From NCBI GenBank assembly GCA_019239425.1, contig JAFAZX010000056.1, positions 1 through 64,000 of the forward strand: DNA of 64,000 bases, read 5' to 3'. This stretch comes from Acidobacteriota bacterium. Lineage in GTDB: Bacteria > Acidobacteriota > Blastocatellia > Pyrinomonadales > Pyrinomonadaceae. Under the pieces are notes generated by a model. It did not search any database. It saw only the letters and a program-made list of their open reading frames with translations, and was not told where the DNA came from. Shown in pieces: positions 8,182 through 16,263 of this stretch. The number at the start of each line of letters is the position of its first letter. The first letter of the stretch is position 1. Both the position numbers and the translations under genes were made by a program.

Positions 8182-9813
8182 ATGGGAAGCGGTTTCGGAG
8201 GGGGGCACCTTTTGTTTCGAGTTTCGAGGGCGAGGGTTTGGCTGGCGGCGACGCTCGCGGCTTTGTGTCTGTGCGCGGCCGCTTCGGGGCAGCAGAATCG
8301 GACAGACGTTTCGGGCGCGCCGCTCGCGCAGACGCCCTACCGCGTCGGCGAGCGCCTGACCTACACGGTCTCCTTCTCCAACTTCCCGACTGCCGCGCAC
8401 GTCGAGACGCTGGTCGCCAACCGCGGGCAGTTGCAGGGGCGCGAAGGCGTCGAGCTGCGCGCGCACGTCGAGACCATCGGCGTCGTCTCGGCCGCGCTCC
8501 TCGCGCTCAACGTCAACCAGACGACTTTCGTCGATCCGGCCAACGGACTCCCCTACCGCGCGCTGCAATCGCTCGTCCAGAACACGCGCGTGCAGGACGT
8601 TTCGCAGGACTACAACACGCCGCTCGTCGACCCCGCGCTCGCGCAGGGCCGGGACGTGGCCGTCGAGGTGGGCACCTTCGACTTCCTCTCCGCCCTCTTC
8701 CGCCTGCGCGCGCTGCCGCTCGCGCAGGGCGCGACCTACGCGCTCAGCGTCAAGCAGAACCAGACGGTCTACGACGCCGAGGTGCGCGTGACGGGCCGCG
8801 AGACGCTCAAGACCAACATCGGCTCAACGAACGCCATCGTCGCCGAGGTGCGCGTGCGCGGCAACAAGGAGGCTGACGACTACCGCGTGCGCCTCTACTT
8901 CACGGACGACGAGCGGCACGTGCCCGTCCTCGTCAGCGCGCGCCACCGCGCCGGCGAGATACGCGTCGAGCTCGCGAGCGCCGAGTTCGTGGGCGAGTCT
9001 CAGACCCCAATGGCCGCGGCCACGCCGACGCCCGAACCCGGCATCGTGCTCCCGCCCGGACAGGTGGCGAACAACGCGAAGCCCCCCGCCGCCCCGACCC
9101 CGGCCCCGGCGCGGACGCCCGCGCCGACGGCCGCCGCGCCCTCCGAACTGCCCTTCAAGCCGGGCGAGCAGTTGAACTTCAACTTCTACCTCGGGCCGAA
9201 CGCGCAGCCCGCCGGCTCCGCCTCGTTCCTCGTGCGGCCGCGCGCGCGCTACTTCAACCGCGAGGGGTTGCTGCTGACGGCGAACCTGCAAACGGCCGGG
9301 GCCGTGCAGACGCTCTTCCCCGTCAACGACCAGGTCAGCTCTTACGTGGACGCCTCCTCCGTGCTGCCTTTCCGCACGGAGCTGAGCCTCTCGGAAGGCA
9401 AGCGGCGCGCGCGCTTCGTCGTCTCGGCCGACCAGCAGTCGGGCAGCGCGCTCTTCGAGGACGGCACGCGCGTCGAGGTGCCTTTCGGCACGCACGACCT
9501 GCTCTCCGTCTTCTACGCGCTGCGCTCTTTCGACCTCACGCCCGGCAAGCGCAACTCCGTCTCGCTGCTCCTCAACAAGCGGCCGCGCGTGCTCTTCATC
9601 ACGGCGCTGCGCAACGCGCCGTTGCAGCTCGGCGGTCAGAACATCCCCGCGGTCGAGCTGGCGCTCGCCACGAACGACCCGGCCGGCGACCGCCTCTCGC
9701 TCCGGCTCTGGGTGAGCACGGACAAGCGCCGACTCCCCTTGCGCCTCACGGCCATCACGCCGCTCGGCCAGGTCCGCGCAGACCTCGCCATCATCCCGAC
9801 CGCTCTGCAGTAA
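8182..9813 (+). CDS. Secreted/periplasmic protein with two DUF3108 domains
   Basis: Protein of 543 residues. It has an N-terminal signal peptide (VWLAATLAALCLCAAASG). Two related halves of about 230 residues each start YRVGERLTYTVSFSNFP and FKPGEQLNFNFYLGP; both match the pattern of DUF3108, a periplasmic beta-rich family of unknown function. A Pro/Ala/Thr-rich linker (about residues 278-320) joins the halves. It is separated from feoA by a promoter region and from the hydrolase by 84 bases. The halves look like an internal duplication. Confidence 0.82.
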   Translation: MGSGFGGGHLLFRVSRARVWLAATLAALCLCAAASGQQNRTDVSGAPLAQTPYRVGERLTYTVSFSNFPTAAHVETLVANRGQLQGREGVELRAHVETIGVVSAALLALNVNQTTFVDPANGLPYRALQSLVQNTRVQDVSQDYNTPLVDPALAQGRDVAVEVGTFDFLSALFRLRALPLAQGATYALSVKQNQTVYDAEVRVTGRETLKTNIGSTNAIVAEVRVRGNKEADDYRVRLYFTDDERHVPVLVSARHRAGEIRVELASAEFVGESQTPMAAATPTPEPGIVLPPGQVANNAKPPAAPTPAPARTPAPTAAAPSELPFKPGEQLNFNFYLGPNAQPAGSASFLVRPRARYFNREGLLLTANLQTAGAVQTLFPVNDQVSSYVDASSVLPFRTELSLSEGKRRARFVVSADQQSGSALFEDGTRVEVPFGTHDLLSVFYALRSFDLTPGKRNSVSLLLNKRPRVLFITALRNAPLQLGGQNIPAVELALATNDPAGDRLSLRLWVSTDKRRLPLRLTAITPLGQVRADLAIIPTALQ

Positions 9814-9867
9814 GGCGGACTCCCCCTCCGCCTCCCCGGTCAGTCCGAAAATAACCCCAAGATGAAA

Positions 9868-9896
9868 TTGAAATCTATTTTCAAGAGGAGTATAGT
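9868..9896 (+). promoter_or_regulatory. Sigma-70 promoter with Fur-like dyad ahead of feoAB
   Basis: TTGAAA (9868-9873) and TATAGT (9891-9896) with a 17-base spacer make a good housekeeping promoter. The -35 is also the left half of a dyad, TTGAAA-N5-TTTCAA (9868-9884), within TGAAATCTATTTTCA, which fits a 7-1-7 Fur-box layout (5 of 7 matched pairs). Since feoAB is a classic iron-repressed operon, this is a reasonable operator for Fur or a Fur-like repressor. The regulator itself is not in the window. Confidence 0.65.
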
Positions 9897-9965
9897 CTAG
9901 GCCGTGGCACGGGCAGTCCCTTGCCGCCTCGATCTTGAATCTTTCGTCATCATCGGTGAACGTCT

Positions 9966-10271
9966 ATGAGTCTCGCCTACGCCGCCCCCGGACACGTCGC
10001 TGAACTGCTGAAGCGGGCCGAGGGCCGCACCCCGGCCGCCGTCTCGCTCGACGCGCTCGCGGCGGGCACGCACGCGCGCGTCGCGGCCGTCCGCGGCTCG
10101 GGCGCGGTGGCGCGCCGCCTGATGGAGATGGGCGTCGTCCCCGGTGCGCCCGTCCGCGTCATCAAGGCCGCGCCGCTCGGCGACCCCCTCGAAGTCCGCG
10201 TGCGCAACTACCACCTCGCCCTCCGCCGCAGCGAGGCGCAGACGGTTTCCGTAGTGATGAGTGATGAATGA
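9966..10271 (+). CDS. feoA: Ferrous iron transport protein A (FeoA)
   Basis: About 101 residues. The SH3-like FeoA core is clear: SLDALAAGTHARVAAVRG, RRLMEMGVVPGAPVRVIKAAPLGDP split by short loops, then LEVRVRNYHLALRRSEAQ. FeoA is a small cytoplasmic partner of the FeoB pore. About 25 residues precede the core, slightly longer than usual. The stop codon TGA (10269-10271) lies inside the left arm of the 39-bp heptamer palindrome that separates feoA from feoB. Confidence 0.93.
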   Translation: MSLAYAAPGHVAELLKRAEGRTPAAVSLDALAAGTHARVAAVRGSGAVARRLMEMGVVPGAPVRVIKAAPLGDPLEVRVRNYHLALRRSEAQTVSVVMSDE

Positions 10272-10333
10272 TGAATGATGAATGAAAGGCCGCGGGCCTT
10301 TCATTCATCATTCATCATTCATCACTCATCACT
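10253..10333. repeat. Perfect 39-bp inverted repeat of TGATGAA heptamers between feoA and feoB
   Basis: Arms 10253-10291 and 10295-10333 are perfect reverse complements with a 3-base loop (GCG). The stem top is GAAAGGCC/GGCCTTTC; the rest is tandem TGATGAA and GTGATGA words. It contains the feoA stop codon and ends 6 bases before the feoB ATG. A transcript would form an extremely stable hairpin directly before feoB, which has no visible Shine-Dalgarno sequence. Confidence 0.95.
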
Positions 10334-10339
10334 TGTCTT

Positions 10340-12547
10340 ATGTCTACAACCCTCGAATCCCCGCCGCAGGTGTCCGCGGGCGCAGGGGCCAGGCAGTTGG
10401 TCGTGGCTCTGGCCGGCAACCCGAACGCGGGCAAGACCAGCCTCTTCAACGCGCTCACGGGCCTCCGCCAGAAGGTCGCCAACTACCCCGGCGTCACGGT
10501 CGAGCGCAAAGAAGGCCTCTGGGCGCTCGAAGCCGAACAGGCCCCCGCGCGCCTCGTAGACCTCCCCGGACTCTACAGCCTCGACGCCGCCTCCATCGAC
10601 GAAGAGATCGCACGCGACATCATCACGGGCCGCATGGCCGAAGTGCCCGCGCCCGACGTGGTCGTCGCGGTCGTGGACGCCACCAACCTCGAACGCAATC
10701 TGTACCTCGTCACGCAGCTCATCGAGGCGGGCAGCCCGCTCGTCGTCGCGCTCTCGATGGTCGACCTGGCCGAGCGCTCGAAGCTTGAGATTGACGCGGA
10801 GCAGCTCTCGACCTCGCTCGGCGTTCCGGTCGTCCCCGTCACGGCGAAGTCGAGGCGCGGGCTTGAAGAGTTGGCGCGCGCGGTGCTCGAAGCGGTCGGC
10901 TCACAGCCTCCGTGCGCGCTGTGGCGACTCTCGCCGAAGGCCGAGGCCGAAGTCCGACGCCTCTACGCCGCGGGCGCCGCGAGCCGCGAGGGGGCTCTGC
11001 GCGACCTCTACTCGGACGAACTCCCCGAAGAGGCGGAGCTGCGCGAGGCGGTCGAGTCGGCGCGTGCGCGACTTTCAAGTTCCGACCCGCAGTGGTGGCA
11101 GGAGCCTCTGACGGCGCGCTACCGCTGGATCGAAGGGGTGACCGCGGGGGCCGTGCGCGGCGCGAAGGACACGCGCCCCAACTCGACCGAGCGCATAGAC
11201 CGCTTCGTCACGCACAGGTTCTTCGGCCCCGTCCTGCTCCTGCTCGTGATGACGGTCGTCTTCCAGGCCATCTTCTCCTGGGCGACGCTGCCGATGGACC
11301 TGATCGACCGCGCGTTCGGCGCGCTCGGCGAGGTCGTGCGGACGCAGATGCCCGCGGGGCTTCTGACCGACCTCGTCGTGGACGGCGTAATCGCGGGCGT
11401 GGGCGGCGTGCTCGTCTTCCTGCCGCAGATTCTGCTGCTCTTCTTCTTCATCGCGCTGCTGGAAGACAGCGGGTACATGTCGCGCGCGGCGTTCCTGGTG
11501 GACAGGCTGATGCGGGGCGTGGGGCTGCACGGGAAGGCCTTCATGCCTCTGCTGTCGAGCTTCGCGTGCGCCATCCCCGGCATCATGGCGACGCGCACCA
11601 TCGAGAACCCGAAGGACAGGCTGGCGACGATCCTCATCGCGCCCTTCATGTCCTGCTCGGCGCGGCTGCCGGTCTACACTTTGATGATCGCCGCCTTCTT
11701 CACCGACGTGAGGCTCTTGGGCTTCATCCCCGTCGGCGTGGTGCTCATGCTCTCGATGTACCTTTTGGGCATCGTCGTGGCGATTGTCGTCGCGTGGATT
11801 CTGAAGCACACGATACTCAAGGCGCCGCCGCCGCCGCTCGTCCTCGAACTCCCGCCTTACCGCGTGCCGAACTTCCTCAACGTGCTGCACACGATGAAGA
11901 ATCGTTCGTGGATGTTTGTGAAGCGCGCGGGGACGGTGATTCTGACCATCTCGATTCTGCTCTGGGCGTTGATGACGTTCCCGCGGTCGGTCGTCAAGCC
12001 CGTGCCCGATGCGCAGGAGGGCGCGGCCGTGCAGGCGATGCGCGAGACCGGCGTGGAAGGAAAGGGCGAGCCGGCGCCTTCGACGGCGAAGGGCGAGGGC
12101 GACACTTCGGACGAGAGCCTGCAGCTGGAGCAGAGCTACGCGGGCCGGCTCGGGCAAGTCATCGAGCCGGCCATCGCGCCGCTCGGGTTCGACTGGAAGA
12201 TGGGCATCGGGCTCGTCTCCTCCTTCGCCGCGCGCGAGACGATAGTCTCGACCTTGAGCATCGTCTACAACGTCGGCAAGGACGCGGGCGCCGACTCGCC
12301 GTCTCTCATCGAGGCCGTGCGCAACGCGAAGCGGCCGGACGGGAGTCCCGCCTGGACTCCGCTCGTCGCCGTCTCGATGATGGTCTTCTTCGTGCTCGCG
12401 TGCCAGTGCATGTCCACGGTCGCGGTCGTGCGGCGCGAGACGAACTCCTGGCGCTGGCCGCTCTTCATGGTGGCCTACATGCTCGTCGTCGCGTACGTCG
12501 CGTCGTTCGTGACGTACCAGGGCGGGAAGCTTCTAGGGCTGGGTTAG
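10340..12547 (+). CDS. feoB: Ferrous iron transport protein B (FeoB)
   Basis: Protein of 735 residues. N-terminal GTPase with G1 GNPNAGKTS and G3 DLPGLYSL; the G4 position reads SMVD where NMxD is usual, which may lower guanine selectivity. The C-terminal permease has many membrane segments, including two gate regions (FLPQILLLFFFIALLEDSGY and FVLACQCMSTVAVVRRET) and SSFAARETIVSTLSIVY. It imports Fe2+ across the inner membrane. It starts ATG 10340 directly behind the 39-bp palindrome and is followed after 5 bases by the Cys-rich partner. Confidence 0.96.
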   Translation: MSTTLESPPQVSAGAGARQLVVALAGNPNAGKTSLFNALTGLRQKVANYPGVTVERKEGLWALEAEQAPARLVDLPGLYSLDAASIDEEIARDIITGRMAEVPAPDVVVAVVDATNLERNLYLVTQLIEAGSPLVVALSMVDLAERSKLEIDAEQLSTSLGVPVVPVTAKSRRGLEELARAVLEAVGSQPPCALWRLSPKAEAEVRRLYAAGAASREGALRDLYSDELPEEAELREAVESARARLSSSDPQWWQEPLTARYRWIEGVTAGAVRGAKDTRPNSTERIDRFVTHRFFGPVLLLLVMTVVFQAIFSWATLPMDLIDRAFGALGEVVRTQMPAGLLTDLVVDGVIAGVGGVLVFLPQILLLFFFIALLEDSGYMSRAAFLVDRLMRGVGLHGKAFMPLLSSFACAIPGIMATRTIENPKDRLATILIAPFMSCSARLPVYTLMIAAFFTDVRLLGFIPVGVVLMLSMYLLGIVVAIVVAWILKHTILKAPPPPLVLELPPYRVPNFLNVLHTMKNRSWMFVKRAGTVILTISILLWALMTFPRSVVKPVPDAQEGAAVQAMRETGVEGKGEPAPSTAKGEGDTSDESLQLEQSYAGRLGQVIEPAIAPLGFDWKMGIGLVSSFAARETIVSTLSIVYNVGKDAGADSPSLIEAVRNAKRPDGSPAWTPLVAVSMMVFFVLACQCMSTVAVVRRETNSWRWPLFMVAYMLVVAYVASFVTYQGGKLLGLG

Positions 12548-12552
12548 GTTTT

Positions 12553-12762
12553 ATGAAGTTCGACTGGCAGACCGTCGCGGTCGCGCTCATCATCGCCGGG
12601 GCGCTTTTCTACGTCGGGCGCCGCGCGCTCGCGCGCCTGCGCTCGTTCAGGGCGAGCAAGGGCGGCTCGTGCGCGACCGGCTGCGGCACCTGCGGCGACG
12701 TGGACGCGCCGCTGCGTCAGTCAACTCCCTTCACACAACTCGGCAAAGCTAAGAAGAATTAA
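12553..12762 (+). CDS. FeoB-associated Cys-rich membrane protein
   Basis: Protein of 69 residues, five bases after the feoB stop. One N-terminal membrane helix (VAVALIIAGALFYVGRRAL), then a short cytoplasmic tail with the cluster CATGCGTCG. This is the layout of the small FeoB-associated Cys-rich proteins (FeoC-like position, P12 type) found at the end of many feo operons; they may bind iron or assist FeoB. The role is inferred from context. Confidence 0.85.
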   Translation: MKFDWQTVAVALIIAGALFYVGRRALARLRSFRASKGGSCATGCGTCGDVDAPLRQSTPFTQLGKAKKN

Positions 12763-12838
12763 CCACAGGGACACAGAGGCACAGCTCTGGGTTCATAACT
12801 CAGTAAGCTGGGCCTCTGTGTCTCTGTGGTTAATTCTT
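12754..12838. repeat. Inverted repeat of CACAGAGA-type octamers
   Basis: Arms 12754-12786 and 12806-12838 pair over 33 bp with a few mismatches (AATTAACCACAGGGACACAG and its complement). It lies between two convergent genes and contains parts of both stop codons (12760-12762 plus strand, 12837-12839 minus strand). The same octamer family recurs near 22987 and 40874. Confidence 0.88.
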
Positions 12839-13166
12839 AGGAAGCGGACTTGCGCGCGCGGGGTGCGTCGGCGGCGCGTTCGAGGCAGGCGTGCGAGCAG
12901 TAGGTCGTGCCCCCGCGCAGGGAGACGGCGCGGGAGGCGGGCATCCACGTGCCGCAGGCGGCGCAGCGTTGGAGCTTTTCGCCGGACGCTTTTTTCGGGC
13001 TTGTCTGTCTCTGCTGTGGGAAGCCGCCGGGCGCGCCCCCGCTCACGCGCCGCATCTCGCGCACGACGCCGAGGAACTGTCGCACGCCGCGGATGTACGG
13101 GCGCAGCCGCCAGTAGACCAGGAAGGCCACGGCCGCGAACAGGGCGAGGACGAAAAGGTACTTCAC
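12837..13166 (-). CDS. Small membrane protein with C-terminal zinc-finger (PP0621/MYND-like)
   Basis: Protein of 109 residues. It starts with GTG at 13166, overlapping the stop of the TPR gene (GTGA). One N-terminal membrane helix (YLFVLALFAAVAFLVYW), a basic linker, then a four-Cys finger CAACGTWMP...YCSHACLERA. This is the architecture of the small PP0621-type conserved proteins; function unknown. The stop is in the octamer inverted repeat. Confidence 0.75.
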   Translation of the reverse strand: MKYLFVLALFAAVAFLVYWRLRPYIRGVRQFLGVVREMRRVSGGAPGGFPQQRQTSPKKASGEKLQRCAACGTWMPASRAVSLRGGTTYCSHACLERAADAPRARKSAS

Positions 13167-13975
13167 TTCTTCTCCTTCGCGGCGTTCCTCTTCTGTTCGA
13201 GCTGCGCGCGCAGCCCCGCCAGCTCCGTGTTCGAGGGGTTCAACTTCTCCAACTGTTCCAGCCCGCGCGCGGCCTCGTCCAGCTCGCCCGTCTCCATCAG
13301 CGCGGCCGCGAGACTCTGGAGGGCCATCTCCTGCCGCGGGTCGGCCTGGAGCGCGCGGCGGTACTCGCCGACGGCGCGCTTCGGGTCGGGCGGGCTGTCG
13401 TAGAAGTACGTGAGGCCGAGCTTCGTCCTCACGACCGCGTCGTCCGGCTGCGCGGCGAGCGCCGCCTCGTAGAGCTTGCGCGCCTCCACGATCATCTTCG
13501 CGTCGCCGCCGCCCTGCCTCTCCACCAGAAACTGCGCGTCGCCCGCCAGGACTGTCGTCTTGTAGTCCTTCGGGTCGAGCTCGTGCGCGCGCTTCAGTAT
13601 GCGCGCGCCGTCCGAGAGGTAAGAGGCGTTGCCCGTCTCGGACGCGAAGAGGAGAACGCCCTGCCCGACCTTCTTCTGCATCTCTGCGTCCTGCGGCGTC
13701 TGGTCGGCCTTCCTGACGGCGTTGGCGATCTGCTCCTCCGTGAGCGTCGGCGACGAGTCGCGGCCCGCGGCGGAAGTCCTCTGCCCTCGGCCCGCGCCGT
13801 CGCCCTGCTGCGCCGGGGCCGCGCCCGCGCGCGCCGAAGCGAGCTCGGCCCGCAGCTTCTCATGCTCCGAGCGGTTGATGTTGTCGGCGAGGAAGAAGCC
13901 TATGAGAAACCCGAGGACTACTCCGAGTGCGCCGACGACGAAAACTTTCTTGTTGGAGGAAGGGTTATCAGGCAT
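13163..13975 (-). CDS. Membrane-anchored tetratricopeptide repeat protein
   Basis: Protein of 270 residues from ATG 13975. N-terminal membrane anchor (VFVVGALGVVLGFLIGFFLA), a coiled region (HEKLRAELASARAG), then TPR units with the A-x-x-x-G-x-x-Y/L pattern, for example AGDAQFLVERQGGGDAKMI, TKLGLTYFYDSPPDPKRAV and AAALMETGELDEAARGLEQL. Its topology is like cytochrome-c biogenesis CcmH or other TPR assembly factors, but no haem genes are near. It overlaps the zinc-finger membrane gene by 4 bases, so the two are translationally coupled. Confidence 0.8.
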   Translation of the reverse strand: MPDNPSSNKKVFVVGALGVVLGFLIGFFLADNINRSEHEKLRAELASARAGAAPAQQGDGAGRGQRTSAAGRDSSPTLTEEQIANAVRKADQTPQDAEMQKKVGQGVLLFASETGNASYLSDGARILKRAHELDPKDYKTTVLAGDAQFLVERQGGGDAKMIVEARKLYEAALAAQPDDAVVRTKLGLTYFYDSPPDPKRAVGEYRRALQADPRQEMALQSLAAALMETGELDEAARGLEQLEKLNPSNTELAGLRAQLEQKRNAAKEKK

Positions 13976-14058
13976 CGTCGCGTCCAAGCTTCTGACACCG
14001 AAGTGTAGCAGAAGGGCTACGCGAAGGCGACGCGTCACGCCCGCCCTGAAAGACAGAT

Positions 14059-14094
14059 GCCCCTGAGCCGCCGTGCCGACGACGACTCAGGGGC
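14059..14094 (-). terminator. Hairpin downstream of the RHH gene
   Basis: Perfect 9-bp arms, GCCCCTGAG (14059-14067) and CTCAGGGGC (14086-14094). It follows the stop at 14120 of the minus-strand RHH gene. No strong T-run, so assignment as a terminator is tentative. Confidence 0.45.
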
Positions 14095-14119
14095 GCGTCC
14101 GTTCGGAGAGAGCCGCGGC

Positions 14120-14407
14120 CTAACTCTCCCCGCCGCCGGAGGCGTTGCCGCCCTGCGGGCCTTTGTAGGGGAGGTCGTCGCGGCGTCGGCGCGGCAGCGG
14201 GTCTGAGTCGCGGCGGCGCGGGAGCTGGCCCGGCGCGCGGCGCTCGACGAAGTTCGGCGGCAGCCGCGGGCCTTTGACCGCCTCCTCCAGGATGCGCGTG
14301 ATCTCTTGAGAGAGCGTGCGGTGCTCGCTCGTGGCGCGCTGCTGGAGCGCGCGCTTCAGTTCAGCGGGAACGTAAGCGCCGATAAAGACGCCTTTACGGT
14401 TCGCCAT
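14120..14407 (-). CDS. Ribbon-helix-helix (Arc-type) DNA-binding protein
   Basis: About 95 residues from ATG 14407, with AGGAGAACCCGAGA just upstream as ribosome site. The first 50 residues give an Arc/MetJ-like ribbon-helix-helix: VFIGAYVPAELKRALQQRA, then TLSQEITRILEEAV. The tail is Arg/Pro-rich and disordered (QLPRRRDSDPLPRRRRDD). Such proteins are small dimeric repressors, often of their own operon or as antitoxins. No toxin gene lies next to it, so a stand-alone regulator is more likely. It is downstream of the RNase P RNA gene on the same strand. Confidence 0.75.
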   Translation of the reverse strand: MANRKGVFIGAYVPAELKRALQQRATSEHRTLSQEITRILEEAVKGPRLPPNFVERRAPGQLPRRRDSDPLPRRRRDDLPYKGPQGGNASGGGES

Positions 14408-14494
14408 TCTCGGGTTCTCCTGTCGCCTTTGAGACGGACTGTCCCGTGAGGGTCGGGGTTTCTTCTGCTTCCGAGGTGAAAGAGCTTCGGGTGT

Positions 14495-14995
14495 CCGCGG
14501 ATTTGAGAGCAGGTCTGTAAGCCGAATTCTGTCCACCGCGAGCCGCGGACGACTCGCGGATGGGCGATCATTCCTCTAGGCCGGACGTTGCCGTACGGCT
14601 CAAGCGACCTACCCGGAGGCGTGGCGCGCTCTCGGAAAGAGCGCGCATTCGGACGGGCCGCCCTTTGCCCGCCTCCCTATTTGGTCTTGCACCGCGAGGA
14701 GTTTGCCTGGCCGCGCCTGTCACCAGACGCGCCGGTGCGCTCTTACTTTAAGCCCGTGAGGGCCGCACCGTTTCACCCATCACCCGCTGCCGACGGCCGA
14801 AGCCGAAGGCCCGCTGGCTGGCCTCTTCTCTGTTGCACTTGTCGTCGCAGGGGCGTTCAAGCATCTGCTCTCGCAGCCTTTAAACGCCCCGCGCCCCGCC
14901 GTTAGCGGGCTCGCTGCCCTTCGGTGTTCGGACTTTCCTCTCCCGCGCTTTCGAAGGCGCGGCAGCGACCGCCCGACCTGCTCTCAAATCCGCGG
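14495..14995 (-). ncRNA. rnpB: RNase P RNA (M1 RNA), bacterial type A-like
   Basis: The catalytic RNA of RNase P, which trims tRNA 5' ends. On the minus strand the 5' end has GGTCGGGCGGTCGC and GAGAGGAAAGTCCGAACACC (conserved P4 5' strand), and the 3' end has ACAGAATTCGGCTTACAGAC (P4 3' strand and J2/4). The ends close in a perfect 20-bp P1 helix: 14976-14995 pairs with 14495-14514 (ATTTGAGAGCAGGT core). At about 500 nt it is longer than the usual 350-420. A TATAAT box sits just upstream at 15006-15001. Confidence 0.95.
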
Positions 14996-15000
14996 CGCGG

Positions 15001-15006
15001 ATTATA
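15001..15006 (-). promoter_or_regulatory. -10 box of rnpB promoter
   Basis: Reads TATAAT on the minus strand, 6 bases before the inferred 5' end of the RNase P RNA at 14995, exactly the expected spacing. No convincing -35 hexamer is seen at 16-18 bases. Confidence 0.7.
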
Positions 15007-15103
15007 GCAAACCACCGTTGAACACGTACAGTCCAAAGGCGTCTGCCGTTAAAACTTTGATGGAGAGGGTTTCGGGATGACTGCTCCGCGGCCCGACGGC
15101 CTT

Positions 15104-15772
15104 TTAGCCAAAGTATTTGAAGCCGACGCGAAGGTTGTGAAGCGCGTCCGGCGGGACGGAGGAGATCATGACCCAGGTCATCAGGGAGTGGCTTAAGCCT
15201 ACGGCGAGGATGTTCGGCGCGCGCTGGTAGACCCAGGCCCACAAAAGCCCGCCCGCGAAAGTCGCGAACGTGAGCCACGGGTTCGGCAGATGAAAGGCGG
15301 CGAAGAGGAGCGCCACCAGCAGCACGCTCAAAGCCCCGCGCCCGAGCGCGACCTGCGCGCGCCGGTTGATGAAGCCCTGCAGCGCGTACTGCTGAAGCGG
15401 CCCCCAGATTAAACTCAAACCCGGCACGCCCATCAGCGTCTGCCCGCCCTCCCAACGCCGGAAGTCGAGCGTGCCCGCGTACCAACCCACGCCGACCAGC
15501 AGAACCGAGACGACAAACATCGGCGGCAGGAGCAGCCGCGCCGACTCGACGAAGTTGTCCAACCCCCAACCTATCTCCCGCGCCGACTCGCCGCGCGCGC
15601 GGTGCGAGAGGAGCATGAAGATTACGGCCGTCGTCACCGGAATCAACAACAGCAGCCGGCCGCGACCAGTGAGCGTGCCCACGACCCACTCGGCGGCGAG
15701 CGCCGACGTCGAGGCCGCCACGATCTCCCACGCGGCGAGCGCGCGGTCTTCGGCTGCGCGGGTTTCTCTCAT
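15104..15772 (-). CDS. CPBP/CAAX-like intramembrane protein, catalytic Glu pair replaced by Gln
   Basis: Protein of 222 residues with six or so membrane segments. The CPBP (Rce1-like) motifs are in order: motif 1 QQYALQGFINRR (127-138), motif 2 FAAFH (His161), motif 3 LSHSLMTW. Normal family members have EExxxR in motif 1; here both Glu are Gln (127-128), so proteolysis may be lost or altered. It overlaps the preceding gene by ATGA. It may be a membrane scaffold or bind, rather than cleave, its partners. Confidence 0.75.
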   Translation of the reverse strand: MRETRAAEDRALAAWEIVAASTSALAAEWVVGTLTGRGRLLLLIPVTTAVIFMLLSHRARGESAREIGWGLDNFVESARLLLPPMFVVSVLLVGVGWYAGTLDFRRWEGGQTLMGVPGLSLIWGPLQQYALQGFINRRAQVALGRGALSVLLVALLFAAFHLPNPWLTFATFAGGLLWAWVYQRAPNILAVGLSHSLMTWVMISSVPPDALHNLRVGFKYFG

Positions 15773-16263
15773 TTGAGTTCGAGCGGCCCGCCCACCTGCT
15801 GGAGCGTGCGGCGCGCGCCCGCGCGCGACTCGCGGACGGCGTAGACACGCGCCTCGTGTTTGCCGTAGCGCGGCTGCTCGAAGCGGAAGAGGAAGGCGCG
15901 CCGCCCGCCCTGCGAAGGCTCGCCCGCCACGGCCGAGGCTACGAAGTGGCCGTCGAGGAAGAGCTGCAACTCCAGGGGCGCAACCTCTCCTTCGAGGCCT
16001 CCGACCCAGCCGCTCACGCCGAAGGCGTCCGCGTGTTCGAGTTCACCCTCGAAGGCCGTGCGGTACGTGACGGCGTACGTGTAGACGGCGAGGCCGCAGA
16101 CGAGCAACAGGTCGAGCGCGAGCTTAGCGGCGATGAGCTTCGCGAGCCTCTTGCGCGGGCGTCCGGCCCGGCCACTTTCATCGGCAGAAAAAGGGACACG
16201 GAGGAAGGGCTCGTCCGTCCCCTCCTCCGTGTCCGGCTGCTCGCCCCGCGCGGCGTCCGTCAT
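15769..16263 (-). CDS. Single-pass membrane protein of unknown function
   Basis: Protein of 164 residues. An acidic N-terminal tail, a basic stretch (RPRKRLAK), one membrane helix (about 46-66, LALDLLLVCGLAVYTYAV), then an outside domain predicted beta-rich (VAPLELQLFLDGHFV, YGKHEARVYAV). The outside part reads like an Ig-like or carbohydrate-binding fold but no family is recognised. It overlaps by 4 bases with both neighbours (DUF11 protein before, CPBP after), so all three are one translationally coupled unit. Confidence 0.65.
   Translation of the reverse strand: MTDAARGEQPDTEEGTDEPFLRVPFSADESGRAGRPRKRLAKLIAAKLALDLLLVCGLAVYTYAVTYRTAFEGELEHADAFGVSGWVGGLEGEVAPLELQLFLDGHFVASAVAGEPSQGGRRAFLFRFEQPRYGKHEARVYAVRESRAGARRTLQQVGGPLELK

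Noticed and set aside
8094-8876. Plus-strand open frame starting at the hydrolase stop
   Set aside because: Its first codons overlap the hydrolase end (ATGA-like), but it then overlaps the DUF3108 gene in another frame and is Arg-rich without motifs.
14560-14905. Small open frames inside the RNase P RNA
   Set aside because: The region is explained by the structured RNA; conserved RNA motifs are present at both ends.
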